38,817 bases of DNA from an uncultured Flavobacteriales bacterium (lineage in GTDB: Bacteria; Bacteroidota; Bacteroidia; Flavobacteriales_D; Sanyastnellaceae): NCBI GenBank assembly GCA_913041135.1, contig CAJWIF010000008.1:1-38817 (forward strand), given 5' to 3'. How positions within the stretch are numbered: the stretch's first letter is position 1; every line of letters starts with the position of its first letter. This document shows, one piece after another, positions 17,303-25,421 of the stretch. The notes below the pieces were generated by a model. That model saw only the letters and a program-made list of their open reading frames with translations. It was not told the DNA's origin and searched no databases. Position numbers and translations under genes: made by a program.

Positions 17303-18328
17303 TCAATTGCGCATCAAGAAGGGGAAGCGATCAATGTTTTTCAATGCAATAGCGGTCCCTTTAGCGACTGCGTGCAGCGGATCGTCAGCAACGTGAACAG
17401 GAAGTCGAGTCCGCGCAGCAATGCGCTTATCCAATCCACGCAATAAGGCTCCACCTCCAGCGAGATAGATGCCGGTTTTGTAGATGTCTGCAGACAATTC
17501 AGGAGGCGTTTGCTCCAAGGCGCTGTGAATGGCTTCTTCGATCTTTGAAATGCTCTTATCCAGAGCTTGTGCGATTTCCCGGTAAGAGACCAAGATTTCC
17601 TTGGGAATTCCGGTCATCAAGTCCCGACCTCGGACCGGGTAGTCTTCAGGGGGATTGTCCAATTCAGGCATGGCGGATCCCACTTCAATCTTAATCTGTT
17701 CAGCCGTCCTTTCGCCGATCAAGATGTTGTGTTGCCGTCGCATATACTCTTCGATATCCGATGTAAAGTCATCTCCAGCCACGCGAATGTTTTTATCGGT
17801 GACAATGCCACCGAGCGCAATGACTGCAATTTCAGAAGTGCCTCCCCCGATGTCAATGATCATGTTGCCCATGGGTTCTTCAACATCAATACCGATTCCA
17901 ATGGCTGCGGCCATGGGTTCGTGTATGAGATAGACATCCTTTCCTCCGGCATGCTCTGCGCTATCGCCAACGGCACGCTTTTCTACCTCGGTTATTCCGG
18001 AAGGGATGCAGATGACCATACGAAGCGAAGGCGTGAACCAGCTTTTACGCACATTCATCATTTTGATCATGCCCTTGATCATTTCTTCAGCAGCCTGAAA
18101 ATCAGCAATAACGCCGTCCTTGAGCGGTCGAATTGTTTCGATGTTCTTGTGCGTTTTTCCGTGCATTTGCTGTGCTAAACGGCCAATGGCAACAATGCGG
18201 TTGGTCGAACGGTCTTTCGCAACAATGCTAGGCTCATCTACAACAACTTTATCCTGGTAGTAGATAATCGTGTTAGCTGTGCCGAGATCGATGGCGATCT
18301 CCTGCATGAAAAAATTGAACAGGCCCAT
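17303..18328 (-). CDS. mreB: Cell shape-determining actin-like protein MreB
   Basis: Actin-like ATPase whose filaments under the inner membrane guide wall synthesis. The protein has 341 aa. The N-terminus is MGLFNFFMQEIAIDLGTANT, with phosphate loop 1 DLGTANT. Other family blocks are VDEPSIVAKD, HEPMAAAIGIG, IDIGGGTSEIAVIALGG and TGIYLAGGGALLRGLD. ATG 18328 is chosen over an upstream ATG because this N-terminus fits Bacteroidota MreB. A TATATTTG box 45 bases upstream gives a short leader, so the mre genes can be transcribed separately from purH. Confidence 0.97.
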   Translation of the reverse strand: MGLFNFFMQEIAIDLGTANTIIYYQDKVVVDEPSIVAKDRSTNRIVAIGRLAQQMHGKTHKNIETIRPLKDGVIADFQAAEEMIKGMIKMMNVRKSWFTPSLRMVICIPSGITEVEKRAVGDSAEHAGGKDVYLIHEPMAAAIGIGIDVEEPMGNMIIDIGGGTSEIAVIALGGIVTDKNIRVAGDDFTSDIEEYMRRQHNILIGERTAEQIKIEVGSAMPELDNPPEDYPVRGRDLMTGIPKEILVSYREIAQALDKSISKIEEAIHSALEQTPPELSADIYKTGIYLAGGGALLRGLDKRIAARTRLPVHVADDPLHAVAKGTAIALKNIDRFPFLMRN

Positions 18329-18373
18329 AAGTGAAAGGTCAAGGTGGTGAAGCGCGAACGCGTGTGAATCACC

Positions 18374-18381
18374 CAAATATA
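18374..18381 (-). promoter_or_regulatory. mreB operon -7 box
   Basis: TATATTTG (exact TAnnTTTG) on the minus strand, 45 bases before the mreB ATG, in the purH-mreB gap. A second, weaker GACCTTTC sits exactly four bases before the ATG (two mismatches). The exact upstream box is the better candidate. Confidence 0.55.
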
Positions 18382-18447
18382 AGCAAGCGGGATGCGGATT
18401 GCACGGGGAGTGCCGTCAGAATTTATGCACTCGAAATACCGGCGAAA

Positions 18448-19980
18448 TCAATGGCGAAAATGCCGGACTCCGGTCATGTACATGGAGAGTCCATTTTCGT
18501 CACAATACGCAACACTCAGATCATCTTTAATCGACCCTCCAGGTTGAATGACAGCTTTAATTCCAGCTTGATCAGCGAGCTCCACACAATCAGGAAATGG
18601 GAAGAAGGCGTCTGAAGCCATGACTGCGCCGTTTAAATCGAATCCGAAATTATTGGCTTTGACGACAGCTTGTTTCAGCGCATCTACCCGGCTTGTTTGT
18701 CCGGTTCCACTGCCTAAAAGCTGTCGCCCTTTAGCAAAGACGATGGTGTTGGACCGCGTGTGCTTCGTCACTTTCATCGCGAAGATCAAATCGTCAAGCT
18801 GCTCTTGATTGGCCTTTTCGTTCGTGGCGAGTTTGAGGTCGTCTATCCCCTCAGTTTGAGCGTCTTTGCTTTGAACGAGGTATCCGTTGAGTGCAGATCG
18901 GACCCCGATTTCAGGCATGTCGACCGGCTTTTGAATCAATATGATGCGGTTCTTCTTTTGTTTCAACACAACGAGCGCTTCCTCGTCGAAACCGGGAGCA
19001 ATCACCACTTCGAAAAACAAGTCATGCATGGATTCTGCTGTAGCCTTGTCCACGACACGGTTGCTAATCAATACGCCGCCAAATGCGGAAACAGGATCGC
19101 CCGCCAACGCATCATTCCAAGCTTCTAGTAGTGAGCTTCGCGTCGCCAAACCACACGCGTTGTTGTGCTTGAGGACGGCAAATGTGGGGTCGTCATTTTG
19201 AAACTCTGACATCAATTGTACGGCCGCATCAACGTCCAAAAGGTTGTTGTAAGAGAGTGCCTTGCCGTGCAGCTGGTCGAATAATTTATCGAGCGGTCCG
19301 AAAAACTTGCCCGGTTGGTGGGGGTTTTCACCATAGCGCAGCGCGGTGGATTGCATTTCAGAAAGATTCAAATGCGCAATATCGCTACCTCCAATCATCC
19401 ATTCATGGATGCGCGTGTCATAGTGGGAGCTGACTCGAAATGCACGAGCCGCTAGTTCTTTTCGCTCCTCTCGAGTGGTCACGCCTTCACCATTTTGGAG
19501 CAGACTCACGAGGGAGCCATAGTCTGATTGATTGGAAACAATGACAACGTCTTCGAAGTTTTTGGCGGCAGCTCGAATGAGAGAGATTCCTCCAATATCA
19601 ATTTTTTCAATGATCTCGGCGTGGGATCCTCCGCTGGCAACAGTTTCTTCGAATGGATACAAGTCCACAATCACCAAATCAATAGCAGGGATGGCATATT
19701 CTTCCATGTGCGCGACATCCGGCGCAAACGCTCTTCGATTCAAAATGCCTCCAAACACTTTGGGGTGCAACGTCTTGACTCGTCCTCCCAAAATGGATGG
19801 ATAGTCTGTGATGGATTCAACCGGCACAACTTCTGCTCCCATTGCTTCCAGGGCAACTTGAGTCCCTCCTGTAGAGTAGATGGCAATTCCGAGTCGGGTT
19901 AACTCGCTAACGATGGGTTCCAATCCTTCTTTGTGGTAAACAGAAATGAGAGCGGACTGGATGTTGCGCGGTGCGTTCAT
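18448..19980 (-). CDS. purH: Bifunctional AICAR transformylase / IMP cyclohydrolase
   Basis: Performs the last two steps of de novo IMP synthesis. The protein has 510 aa. The N-terminal IMP cyclohydrolase domain begins IQSALISVYHKEG and includes STGGTQ, the block YPSILGGRVKTLHPKVFGGIL, and then VDLYPFEET. The C-terminal transformylase domain includes LRYGENPHQ, VLKHNNACGLA (with the active Lys-His), DPVSAFGG, and near the end SDAFFPFPDCVE. ATG 19980 starts the conserved sequence; the frame runs 15 codons further upstream but without family resemblance. Its order before mreB is common in Bacteroidota. Confidence 0.97.
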   Translation of the reverse strand: MNAPRNIQSALISVYHKEGLEPIVSELTRLGIAIYSTGGTQVALEAMGAEVVPVESITDYPSILGGRVKTLHPKVFGGILNRRAFAPDVAHMEEYAIPAIDLVIVDLYPFEETVASGGSHAEIIEKIDIGGISLIRAAAKNFEDVVIVSNQSDYGSLVSLLQNGEGVTTREERKELAARAFRVSSHYDTRIHEWMIGGSDIAHLNLSEMQSTALRYGENPHQPGKFFGPLDKLFDQLHGKALSYNNLLDVDAAVQLMSEFQNDDPTFAVLKHNNACGLATRSSLLEAWNDALAGDPVSAFGGVLISNRVVDKATAESMHDLFFEVVIAPGFDEEALVVLKQKKNRIILIQKPVDMPEIGVRSALNGYLVQSKDAQTEGIDDLKLATNEKANQEQLDDLIFAMKVTKHTRSNTIVFAKGRQLLGSGTGQTSRVDALKQAVVKANNFGFDLNGAVMASDAFFPFPDCVELADQAGIKAVIQPGGSIKDDLSVAYCDENGLSMYMTGVRHFRH

Positions 19981-20022
19981 GGGGAGAATAAGTGGAGTGG
20001 CGAATGGTACAAGAACTCTTGT

Positions 20023-20030
20023 CAAAACTA
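20023..20030 (-). promoter_or_regulatory. purH promoter -7 box
   Basis: TAGTTTTG on the minus strand (exact TAnnTTTG), 42 bases before the purH ATG, predicting a leader of about 37 bases. No TTG lies at the standard spacing. Confidence 0.5.
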
Positions 20031-20073
20031 CAATTTCTTTTTGTCTTCTGTGCGTTTAGAATGGCTCAACCTT

Positions 20074-20081
20074 TAGCTTTG
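20074..20081 (+). promoter_or_regulatory. Exact TAnnTTTG box four bases before permease ATG
   Basis: TAGCTTTG, then TTGA, then the ATG at 20086. This is the same architecture as lpdA and the cytochrome-b-like gene. It is divergent from the purH box about 45 bases away. Confidence 0.6.
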
Positions 20082-20085
20082 TTGA

Positions 20086-21327
20086 ATGCTGTGGTTGCGC
20101 CTTTTACGCGAGAGTTTCTTGTTTGCATGGTCGGCCATTTTAATGAACCGATTGCGCACCTTTTTGTCTTTGTTGGGCGTGATGGTCGGCATCTTTATGA
20201 TCACTGCTGTTTTTGCGGTAGTGGATTCATTGGAAGATGGGCTGAAGAGCACCTTTAATATTCTGGATGACGATGTGCTGTTCGTCCAAAAATGGCCGTG
20301 GTCCTTTGGAGAAGATTACCCTTGGTGGAAGTATGTTCAACGCAGAGAGGTGAGCATTCGCGACATGGAACTGCTCGGTGAGCGCATGCAAAAAGCCGAG
20401 ACCGTGGCATTTCAGGCAAAAGAGGGCGGTTCCATAGAAGCCGGCAATAGCCGCATGGATGGAATTGGTGTTCTTGCGGTTACAACGGGTTATCCTGATG
20501 TAATTTCATTGGACATTGAGCACGGACGATTTTTTTCAGCATCCGAAAGTGCTGCAGGCCAGTCAATCGCCATCATCGGCTATGACATTGCCATGGAACT
20601 GTTTGGGAGGGCAGATGCCCGGGACCGGGAAGTAGAAATCAAGGGGCAAGTGCTTCAGGTGATTGGGGTGTTTGCTCAACAAGGGTCTTCCATTGTCAAC
20701 GATGGTTTCGATCGTGCCGTTCTGGTTCCTGCCAAATTTGGATCTCGGATCATGAATTATTCCGAGGGGACGAGTATCATGGTGAAGCCAAAGGAGGATG
20801 TTTCTTCGGTTGAATTGTCCGACGAGCTCATCCAACAATTCAGGTCGATTCGACGATTGCGACCGCTCGAAGAGGATGACTTTTCGATCAACCAAATAGG
20901 AATGCTGACCTCGATATTAGATGCCATTTTTGTTCAAGTGGAATACGGAGGTTGGTTCATTGGGATCTTTGCTATTCTCGTGGGTTGCTTTAGTATCGCC
21001 AACATCATGTTTGTAAGTGTCCGGGAGCGCACCCGCATCATTGGGGTTCAAAAAGCAATTGGTGCGAAATCCACCTTTATCCTGACTCAGTTTCTGTTTG
21101 AAGCGGTTGCATTGTGCTTGTTTGGTGCATTGTTTGCGTTGCTGGCGATTGAAGGCATCGTGGTGCTGGTCAATGTGCTGGATGTGGGCATCGAACTGAA
21201 GGTGCGCCCTTCACGGATTGTAATCGCTCTAAGCGTTGCGGTGGCTTCGGGATTGCTAGCGGGTGTGGCTCCGGCGCGTAAAGCAGCGCGAATGGAGCCA
21301 GTGGAAGCGATGCGTACGAACGCGTGA
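20086..21327 (+). CDS. MacB/FtsX-type ABC transporter permease
   Basis: Permease subunit of the type that moves lipoproteins, peptides or drugs by coupling a cytosolic ATPase to periplasmic movement. The protein has 413 aa. One membrane segment lies near residues 25-47 (LSLLGVMVGIFMITAVFAV), followed by a large periplasmic MacB-PCD domain (about 50-270). Three C-terminal segments form the FtsX domain, with the typical block VRERTRIIGVQKAIGAKSTFI before the second. The C-terminus ends PARKAARMEPVEAMR, a signature of the family. No ATPase gene is adjacent. The start is supported by the box four bases upstream. The substrate is unknown. Confidence 0.9.
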   Translation: MLWLRLLRESFLFAWSAILMNRLRTFLSLLGVMVGIFMITAVFAVVDSLEDGLKSTFNILDDDVLFVQKWPWSFGEDYPWWKYVQRREVSIRDMELLGERMQKAETVAFQAKEGGSIEAGNSRMDGIGVLAVTTGYPDVISLDIEHGRFFSASESAAGQSIAIIGYDIAMELFGRADARDREVEIKGQVLQVIGVFAQQGSSIVNDGFDRAVLVPAKFGSRIMNYSEGTSIMVKPKEDVSSVELSDELIQQFRSIRRLRPLEEDDFSINQIGMLTSILDAIFVQVEYGGWFIGIFAILVGCFSIANIMFVSVRERTRIIGVQKAIGAKSTFILTQFLFEAVALCLFGALFALLAIEGIVVLVNVLDVGIELKVRPSRIVIALSVAVASGLLAGVAPARKAARMEPVEAMRTNA

Positions 21328-21342
21328 GCGTCATTCATTTTG

Positions 21343-21350
21343 TATCTTTA
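21343..21350 (+). promoter_or_regulatory. TATCTTTA box four bases before rfbD ATG
   Basis: One mismatch to TAnnTTTG, followed by GAGT and the rfbD ATG. It lies 15 bases after the permease stop, so rfbD may have its own leaderless start in addition to read-through. Confidence 0.45.
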
Positions 21351-21354
21351 GAGT

Positions 21355-22242
21355 ATGAGACGCATCATCATCACAGGTGCTCAAGGTCAATTGGGAAAGC
21401 GGTTGGTTGAGCAGTTGGGACAGCACAATGAAATGGAGGCAATTGCTCTCGATCGCAATGCCTTGAATATTTCGGATTACGATGCTGTACTCATGGCATT
21501 AGAACGCTGGTCTCCTGACGGAGTCATCAATGCTGCGGCATACACGGCTGTGGATCAGGCTGAAGACGAACAGGAGTTGGCGCATGCTGTCAATGCCAAA
21601 GGCCCGGAAAACCTGGCCAGGGCATGTGCCCTAAAAGACATCGACTTCATTCACGTTAGCACGGACTATGTGTTCAATGGATTGTCCACGACCCCATACC
21701 GAACAACAGACACCCCTGATCCGATTGGAATCTATGGGGTGACGAAACTGGCCGGTGAAACAGCTGTCCAAAAGGCCTTTTTGGATGGGGAATCCAATGC
21801 GAAACACTGGGTTTTCAGAGTGGCTTGGTTATACGATGCTGTTGGAAAGAATTTTTTAACGACGATGTTGCGCTTGGCAGAGAAAGGTCAACCGCTGCGA
21901 GTGGTCAGTGATCAATGGGCTTCCCCGACAGCAGCTGGTCCTTTGGCCGGCATGCTCATCGATTGCATGGCAGCGCCAAATCGATTGCCAGCAGCTGTTT
22001 GGCATTATGGAACGGAAGGCCCGACTCACTGGTGCGATTTTGCAAAGGCTATTTTTGAATTGAGTGATCTGCAGGTAGATGTAATCCCCTGCAGTTCAAG
22101 CGAATACCCTACGAAGGCCCGTCGACCTTCGTATTCTTATTTGGACCCTCATCCGCTGATGACAGCATTGGGACGACAAGCTGTACCTTGGAAAGACGAG
22201 CTCGAGCATTGCTTGAGCGAGCTAAATCGAACGAAGAGATGA
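21355..22242 (+). CDS. rfbD: dTDP-4-dehydrorhamnose reductase
   Basis: Last step of dTDP-L-rhamnose synthesis, reducing dTDP-4-keto-rhamnose with NAD(P)H. The protein has 295 aa. The Rossmann motif is ITGAQGQLGKRL, and family blocks are NAAAYTAVDQAEDE, HVSTDYVFNG, YGVTKLAGE (with the catalytic Tyr-Lys) and VSDQWASPT. ATG 21355 gives the standard N-terminus. Its stop overlaps the pgm start by four bases (ATGA), so sugar-nucleotide and sugar-phosphate steps are coupled. rfbA is separate, at 6.2 kb. Confidence 0.94.
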   Translation: MRRIIITGAQGQLGKRLVEQLGQHNEMEAIALDRNALNISDYDAVLMALERWSPDGVINAAAYTAVDQAEDEQELAHAVNAKGPENLARACALKDIDFIHVSTDYVFNGLSTTPYRTTDTPDPIGIYGVTKLAGETAVQKAFLDGESNAKHWVFRVAWLYDAVGKNFLTTMLRLAEKGQPLRVVSDQWASPTAAGPLAGMLIDCMAAPNRLPAAVWHYGTEGPTHWCDFAKAIFELSDLQVDVIPCSSSEYPTKARRPSYSYLDPHPLMTALGRQAVPWKDELEHCLSELNRTKR

Positions 22243-24008
22243 TGAATGCGATTGAGCTAAAGGAACATGCGCGTGAACGTGCGGGGGCTTGGACGAAGGA
22301 ACCTTTCGATGCGGCAACACGCCAAGAAGTCGGAAGGTTACTCGAGGAAAATGGAGATGCCCTTGTAGAGCATTTTTACACGGATTTGGAATTTGGAACG
22401 GGTGGTTTACGCGGTCTCATGGGACCGGGAACAAACCGCATGAATCGTTACACGGTTGCCCAGACAACGCAGGGTCTTGCGCAGTATGTTTTGGACTCGG
22501 GTTCTTCCAATCCTTCCGTTGCGATTGCACACGATTCACGAAATGGAAGTCCAGAGTTCGCACGTGTAGCAGCCGAAGTTTTGGCGGGAAATGGCATTCG
22601 CGTATTTCTTTATCCGGCATTGCGTCCAACGCCTCAATTGTCATTTACAGTGCGAAGCAAAGGATGCACGGCCGGCATCGTCATTACAGCGAGTCACAAC
22701 CCGAAAGAGTACAACGGGTATAAGGTGTATTGGAGTGATGGAGGACAAATTGTTCCACCTCATGATAGTGGGATTATCCGAGAGGTGCGCAATGTGCACT
22801 CCATGGATTCGGTTCGATGGGCCGCCGATTCGGACCTTCCGAACATTCACTTGCTTGGTGCTGGGGATGACGAAGCCTATCTCAAAACAGTTCAAGATCT
22901 ATCTCTGGATGCGGGTTTGCGGAAAGAGGGGTCTGACATGCCTTTGGTTTACACTCCGTTGCACGGGACAGGTTCAGTATCCGTTATTCCTGCCCTGAAG
23001 AATACTGGTTTTCGGAACGTACACATTGTTGAGAGCCAAAGAGAGCCAGACGGAAACTTCCCTACGGTTCACAGTCCGAACCCCGAGGAGGGAGCGGCGT
23101 TGGCTGAGGCGATTGCGTTGGCGAAACAGGTAAACGCGCAGTTGGTGATGGGAACCGATCCCGATTCGGATCGGGTAGGCATTGCAGTGCCGGACACGCT
23201 TTCGGAGAGTGGATTTCGACTGCTCAACGGCAATGAGACAGGCGCCCTATTGGTCCATTACGTCTTACAAGGCCGTAAAAATGCGGGTCAATTGAATCCC
23301 CAGACAGATTTTGTGGCCACGACCATTGTGACTTCCAATCTCATGAGTGAACTGGGGAAGCGGTTCGATTTGAAGGTCCATGAGACGCTGACGGGCTTTA
23401 AGTGGATTGCGGATGTCATCCGAAGAGAAGAAGGCCGTAGTCGTTTTGTCGTGGGAGGAGAGGAAAGCTATGGTTACATGATTGGCGATGCCGTTCGGGA
23501 TAAAGATGCCGTTGCAGCTTCGTGCTTGCTCGCAGAGATGGCTCATGTTGCTCAAGCAGCAGGAACCGATTTGTTAGGGGAATTGGAAGCCATTCACCGA
23601 GAGCATGGCCTGTATCAAGAGGCGCTGGTCTCTCAAACGCGCCAAGGACGCACGGGAAAAGCAGACATTGTTGCGCAGATGGAATCATTTCGTACAGCCC
23701 CTCCACGCGAGTTGGCCGGGGAAGAAGTTCTTGAATTGCGGGATTACCAAGAACGAAAACGCACGGTTTTTCCTTCAGAAGAAACGGAGGACATTGCCCT
23801 GCCATCATCGAATGTCATCCAATTTGTGACGTCAGCAGGGTCCATCGTAACGGCACGCCCCAGCGGTACGGAACCCAAGATCAAGTTCTATTTTTCAGTT
23901 TGTATGTCACCTGAGGAGTTGGCAAAGAAGAACAATTATGGCCAAGCGAAGAAGGAATTGGAGAGCCGAATTGCGCGCCTGAAGGCGGCTTTGGGCATCA
24001 ACGGCTAA
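22239..24008 (+). CDS. Phosphoglucomutase/phosphomannomutase family enzyme
   Basis: Alpha-D-phosphohexomutase that interconverts hexose 1- and 6-phosphates; it may supply glucose 1-phosphate to RfbA. The protein has 589 aa, the length of the PGM2-like subfamily. The N-terminal region is TDLEFGTGGLRGLMGPGTN. The catalytic phosphoserine loop is ITASHNPKEYNGYKVYW (Ser152), the metal loop DPDSDRVGIA, the sugar-binding loop GGEESYGYMIG, and the phosphate-binding loop ARPSGTEPKIKFY. The frame is open 17 codons upstream, inside rfbD, but ATG 22239 overlaps the rfbD stop and is the natural start. Glucose versus mannose preference cannot be settled from the sequence. Confidence 0.92.
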   Translation: MMNAIELKEHARERAGAWTKEPFDAATRQEVGRLLEENGDALVEHFYTDLEFGTGGLRGLMGPGTNRMNRYTVAQTTQGLAQYVLDSGSSNPSVAIAHDSRNGSPEFARVAAEVLAGNGIRVFLYPALRPTPQLSFTVRSKGCTAGIVITASHNPKEYNGYKVYWSDGGQIVPPHDSGIIREVRNVHSMDSVRWAADSDLPNIHLLGAGDDEAYLKTVQDLSLDAGLRKEGSDMPLVYTPLHGTGSVSVIPALKNTGFRNVHIVESQREPDGNFPTVHSPNPEEGAALAEAIALAKQVNAQLVMGTDPDSDRVGIAVPDTLSESGFRLLNGNETGALLVHYVLQGRKNAGQLNPQTDFVATTIVTSNLMSELGKRFDLKVHETLTGFKWIADVIRREEGRSRFVVGGEESYGYMIGDAVRDKDAVAASCLLAEMAHVAQAAGTDLLGELEAIHREHGLYQEALVSQTRQGRTGKADIVAQMESFRTAPPRELAGEEVLELRDYQERKRTVFPSEETEDIALPSSNVIQFVTSAGSIVTARPSGTEPKIKFYFSVCMSPEELAKKNNYGQAKKELESRIARLKAALGING

Positions 24009-24015
24009 AGCAACA

Positions 24016-24606
24016 TCACTTCTCTTGAAGCTGTTCGACACCACTCTGTACACTGTCTTCAAGCCGGTCCACCCCGTTTTGAAGGTTGTCTCGGAGCTCC
24101 TCCCAGGGCGTGTCCCGGCGCATTTCTGGAATGAGCATTTCAATCGCCGTTTCAACATGAGGAAATAGAATGGCTTCTTTCGCGGCGTTTTCGGGGACCC
24201 AAGCGCGTGCTCCAAAAACGGAATCCAAAGCGAATGTGATAATGCTTAGTAAGCACAGCATTTGGATGAAACCAAGAGCCATTCCTGCCAACTTATTGAC
24301 AACGCCGAGGGCTGTCAGATCAACAATCTTCTCGATCATTTTACCGATCATGTGGACTCCGATGACCACCAAGATAAAGGCGAGAACAAAGGCTGTCAGG
24401 GCCAGGACACTTTCAGGCCAATCCAATTCTTCATGGAGCCAAGTGGCAAGTCCATCCGAACCATGGAACCCGGCAAAAACGCCGGCAACGAGCGCAATTA
24501 ATGAAACGATCTTCACGACGAATCCTTTCTGGAATCCACGCCATAGAGCCCACAAAAGAGGCACTGCAAGTACAAAATCGATCGGAGCTGCATCTGGCCA
24601 TTCCAT
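24016..24606 (-). CDS. CvpA family membrane protein
   Basis: Small inner-membrane protein with 196 aa. Four hydrophobic segments lie at about residues 10-20, 28-48, 65-88 and 100-125, followed by a hydrophilic C-terminal tail ending in a probable coiled coil (DNLQNGVDRLEDSVQSGVEQ). The pattern PIDFVLAVPLLWALWRGFQKGF at the N-terminus and GKMIEKIVDLTALGVVNKLAG in the middle are typical of CvpA/colicin V production proteins. Their cell role is poorly defined (envelope maintenance in some species). It converges on pgm with a gap of 7 bases and diverges from the acetyltransferase gene with a 46-base gap. Confidence 0.85.
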   Translation of the reverse strand: MEWPDAAPIDFVLAVPLLWALWRGFQKGFVVKIVSLIALVAGVFAGFHGSDGLATWLHEELDWPESVLALTAFVLAFILVVIGVHMIGKMIEKIVDLTALGVVNKLAGMALGFIQMLCLLSIITFALDSVFGARAWVPENAAKEAILFPHVETAIEMLIPEMRRDTPWEELRDNLQNGVDRLEDSVQSGVEQLQEK

Positions 24607-24610
24607 GCAA

Positions 24611-24618
24611 GCAAGGTA
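24611..24618 (-). promoter_or_regulatory. Weak TACCTTGC box four bases before cvpA ATG
   Basis: Two mismatches to TAnnTTTG, then TTGC and the ATG. It is listed because its offset matches the other boxes. On its own it would not be convincing. Confidence 0.25.
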
Positions 24619-24640
24619 AGGTCAGGACACGGAGTGTTGG

Positions 24641-24648
24641 TACCTTTC
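24641..24648 (+). promoter_or_regulatory. TACCTTTC box four bases before acetyltransferase ATG
   Basis: One mismatch to TAnnTTTG, followed by AGAC and the ATG at 24653. This predicts a leaderless mRNA. Confidence 0.4.
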
Positions 24649-24652
24649 AGAC

Positions 24653-25144
24653 ATGGAAAATGATCGAGAAGATTGGACTGTTCGTTCTGGGGTGGTCGCA
24701 GATGTCCCCGCTATTCATCAATTAATAGTGGATTTAGCGATCTACGAACGCGCAGAGTTAGAAGTGGTGGTTACGGTGGAAACGTTGATTGCAGACGGCT
24801 TTGGGCCGGATGCGATTTACGAATTGGAAGTGGCTGAATCTGGTGGACGTGTCGTTGGGATGGCTTTGTGGTACGTGAAGTACAGCACTTGGAAAGGCAA
24901 ATGTGGTTACTTGGAAGATTTAATGGTAGCAGAATCGCACCGCGGGTTGGGAATTGGAAAGGCCCTTTTTGAAGAGGTTGCGCGAACCAGTGCCAATCGC
25001 GGCTACCTGCGCATGGAATGGCAGGTTCTGGACTGGAATGAAGCGGCGATTGGTTTCTACAAACGCCTGGGGGCAGAACTAGATGAAGAGTGGTTCAATG
25101 GCAAACTGACAGGAAATGCGCTGTCGGGCTATAAAGAAGTATAA
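24653..25144 (+). CDS. GNAT family N-acetyltransferase (diamine/thialysine acetyltransferase-like)
   Basis: Transfers acetyl from acetyl-CoA to an amine. The protein has 163 aa, a single GNAT fold. The acetyl-CoA loop is VAESHRGLGIGKALFEEV (Q/RxxGxG/A type), preceded by the strand CGYLEDLMV. The C-terminal motif MEWQVLDWNEAAIGFYKRLGA is characteristic of the spermidine/thialysine acetyltransferase branch. The substrate remains a guess. The start ATG has a TACCTTTC box four bases upstream. Its 3' side leads into a structured, terminated region. Confidence 0.87.
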   Translation: MENDREDWTVRSGVVADVPAIHQLIVDLAIYERAELEVVVTVETLIADGFGPDAIYELEVAESGGRVVGMALWYVKYSTWKGKCGYLEDLMVAESHRGLGIGKALFEEVARTSANRGYLRMEWQVLDWNEAAIGFYKRLGAELDEEWFNGKLTGNALSGYKEV

Positions 25145-25206
25145 AGAGGCAGGGCTTTCTATATTCTATTCGTTCTAACAAGAAGGAAAACGCGTAACAT
25201 TGGGTC

Positions 25207-25328
25207 GCCAGTGGATTGGTCTCCCTGGTGGGTAGAAAATCATGAGCTCACGAGTCCTGACGGCTGGTGAAGGAATGATTTAAGTTCAATGCCAAGTGGA
25301 GCAGGACATCGGTCTTGCTCCATTTTTT
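25207..25328 (+). ncRNA. Candidate structured RNA or long 3' UTR downstream of acetyltransferase
   Basis: The 277-base gap 25145-25421 has no convincing protein gene. Pairings I can trace are 25205-25211 with 25264-25270 (7 bp including one G-U), 25213-25217 with 25253-25257 (5 bp), and 25198-25202 with 25287-25291 (5 bp), ending in a strong terminator. TAACATTG at 25195-25202 is one mismatch from TAnnTTTG and would start an RNA near 25207. It could equally be the 183-base 3' UTR of the acetyltransferase mRNA. The long irregular hairpin recalls 6S-type RNAs, but I cannot match a family. The start is approximate. Confidence 0.35.
25297..25328 (+). terminator. Strong intrinsic terminator
   Basis: TGGAGCAGGAC pairs with GTCTTGCTCCA (11 bp, one G-U) around the tetraloop ATCG, followed by six T. 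It terminates plus-strand transcription after the acetyltransferase or the candidate RNA. Confidence 0.85.
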
Positions 25329-25369
25329 ATTTCACGTTGTCTTGTGACGAGTGCACTACGATTGGGCAC

Positions 25370-25392
25370 AAAAAAACCGCCTGTGAGCGGTT
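25370..25392 (-). terminator. Intrinsic terminator of DUF2795-like gene
   Basis: On the minus strand AACCGC pairs with GCGGTT around TCACAG and runs into a T-tract (A7 on the plus strand, 25370-25376). It lies about 30 bases after the gene stop. Confidence 0.85.
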
Positions 25393-25421
25393 GTTCTGTA
25401 TGATTTCAACGAATAAAGTCG

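Noticed and set aside
25245-25275. Hammerhead-ribozyme-like CTGA in the 25.2-kb RNA candidate
   Set aside because: The core needs CTGANGA and a GAAA box; here the sequence is CTGACGG and no matching GAAA strand is correctly placed.
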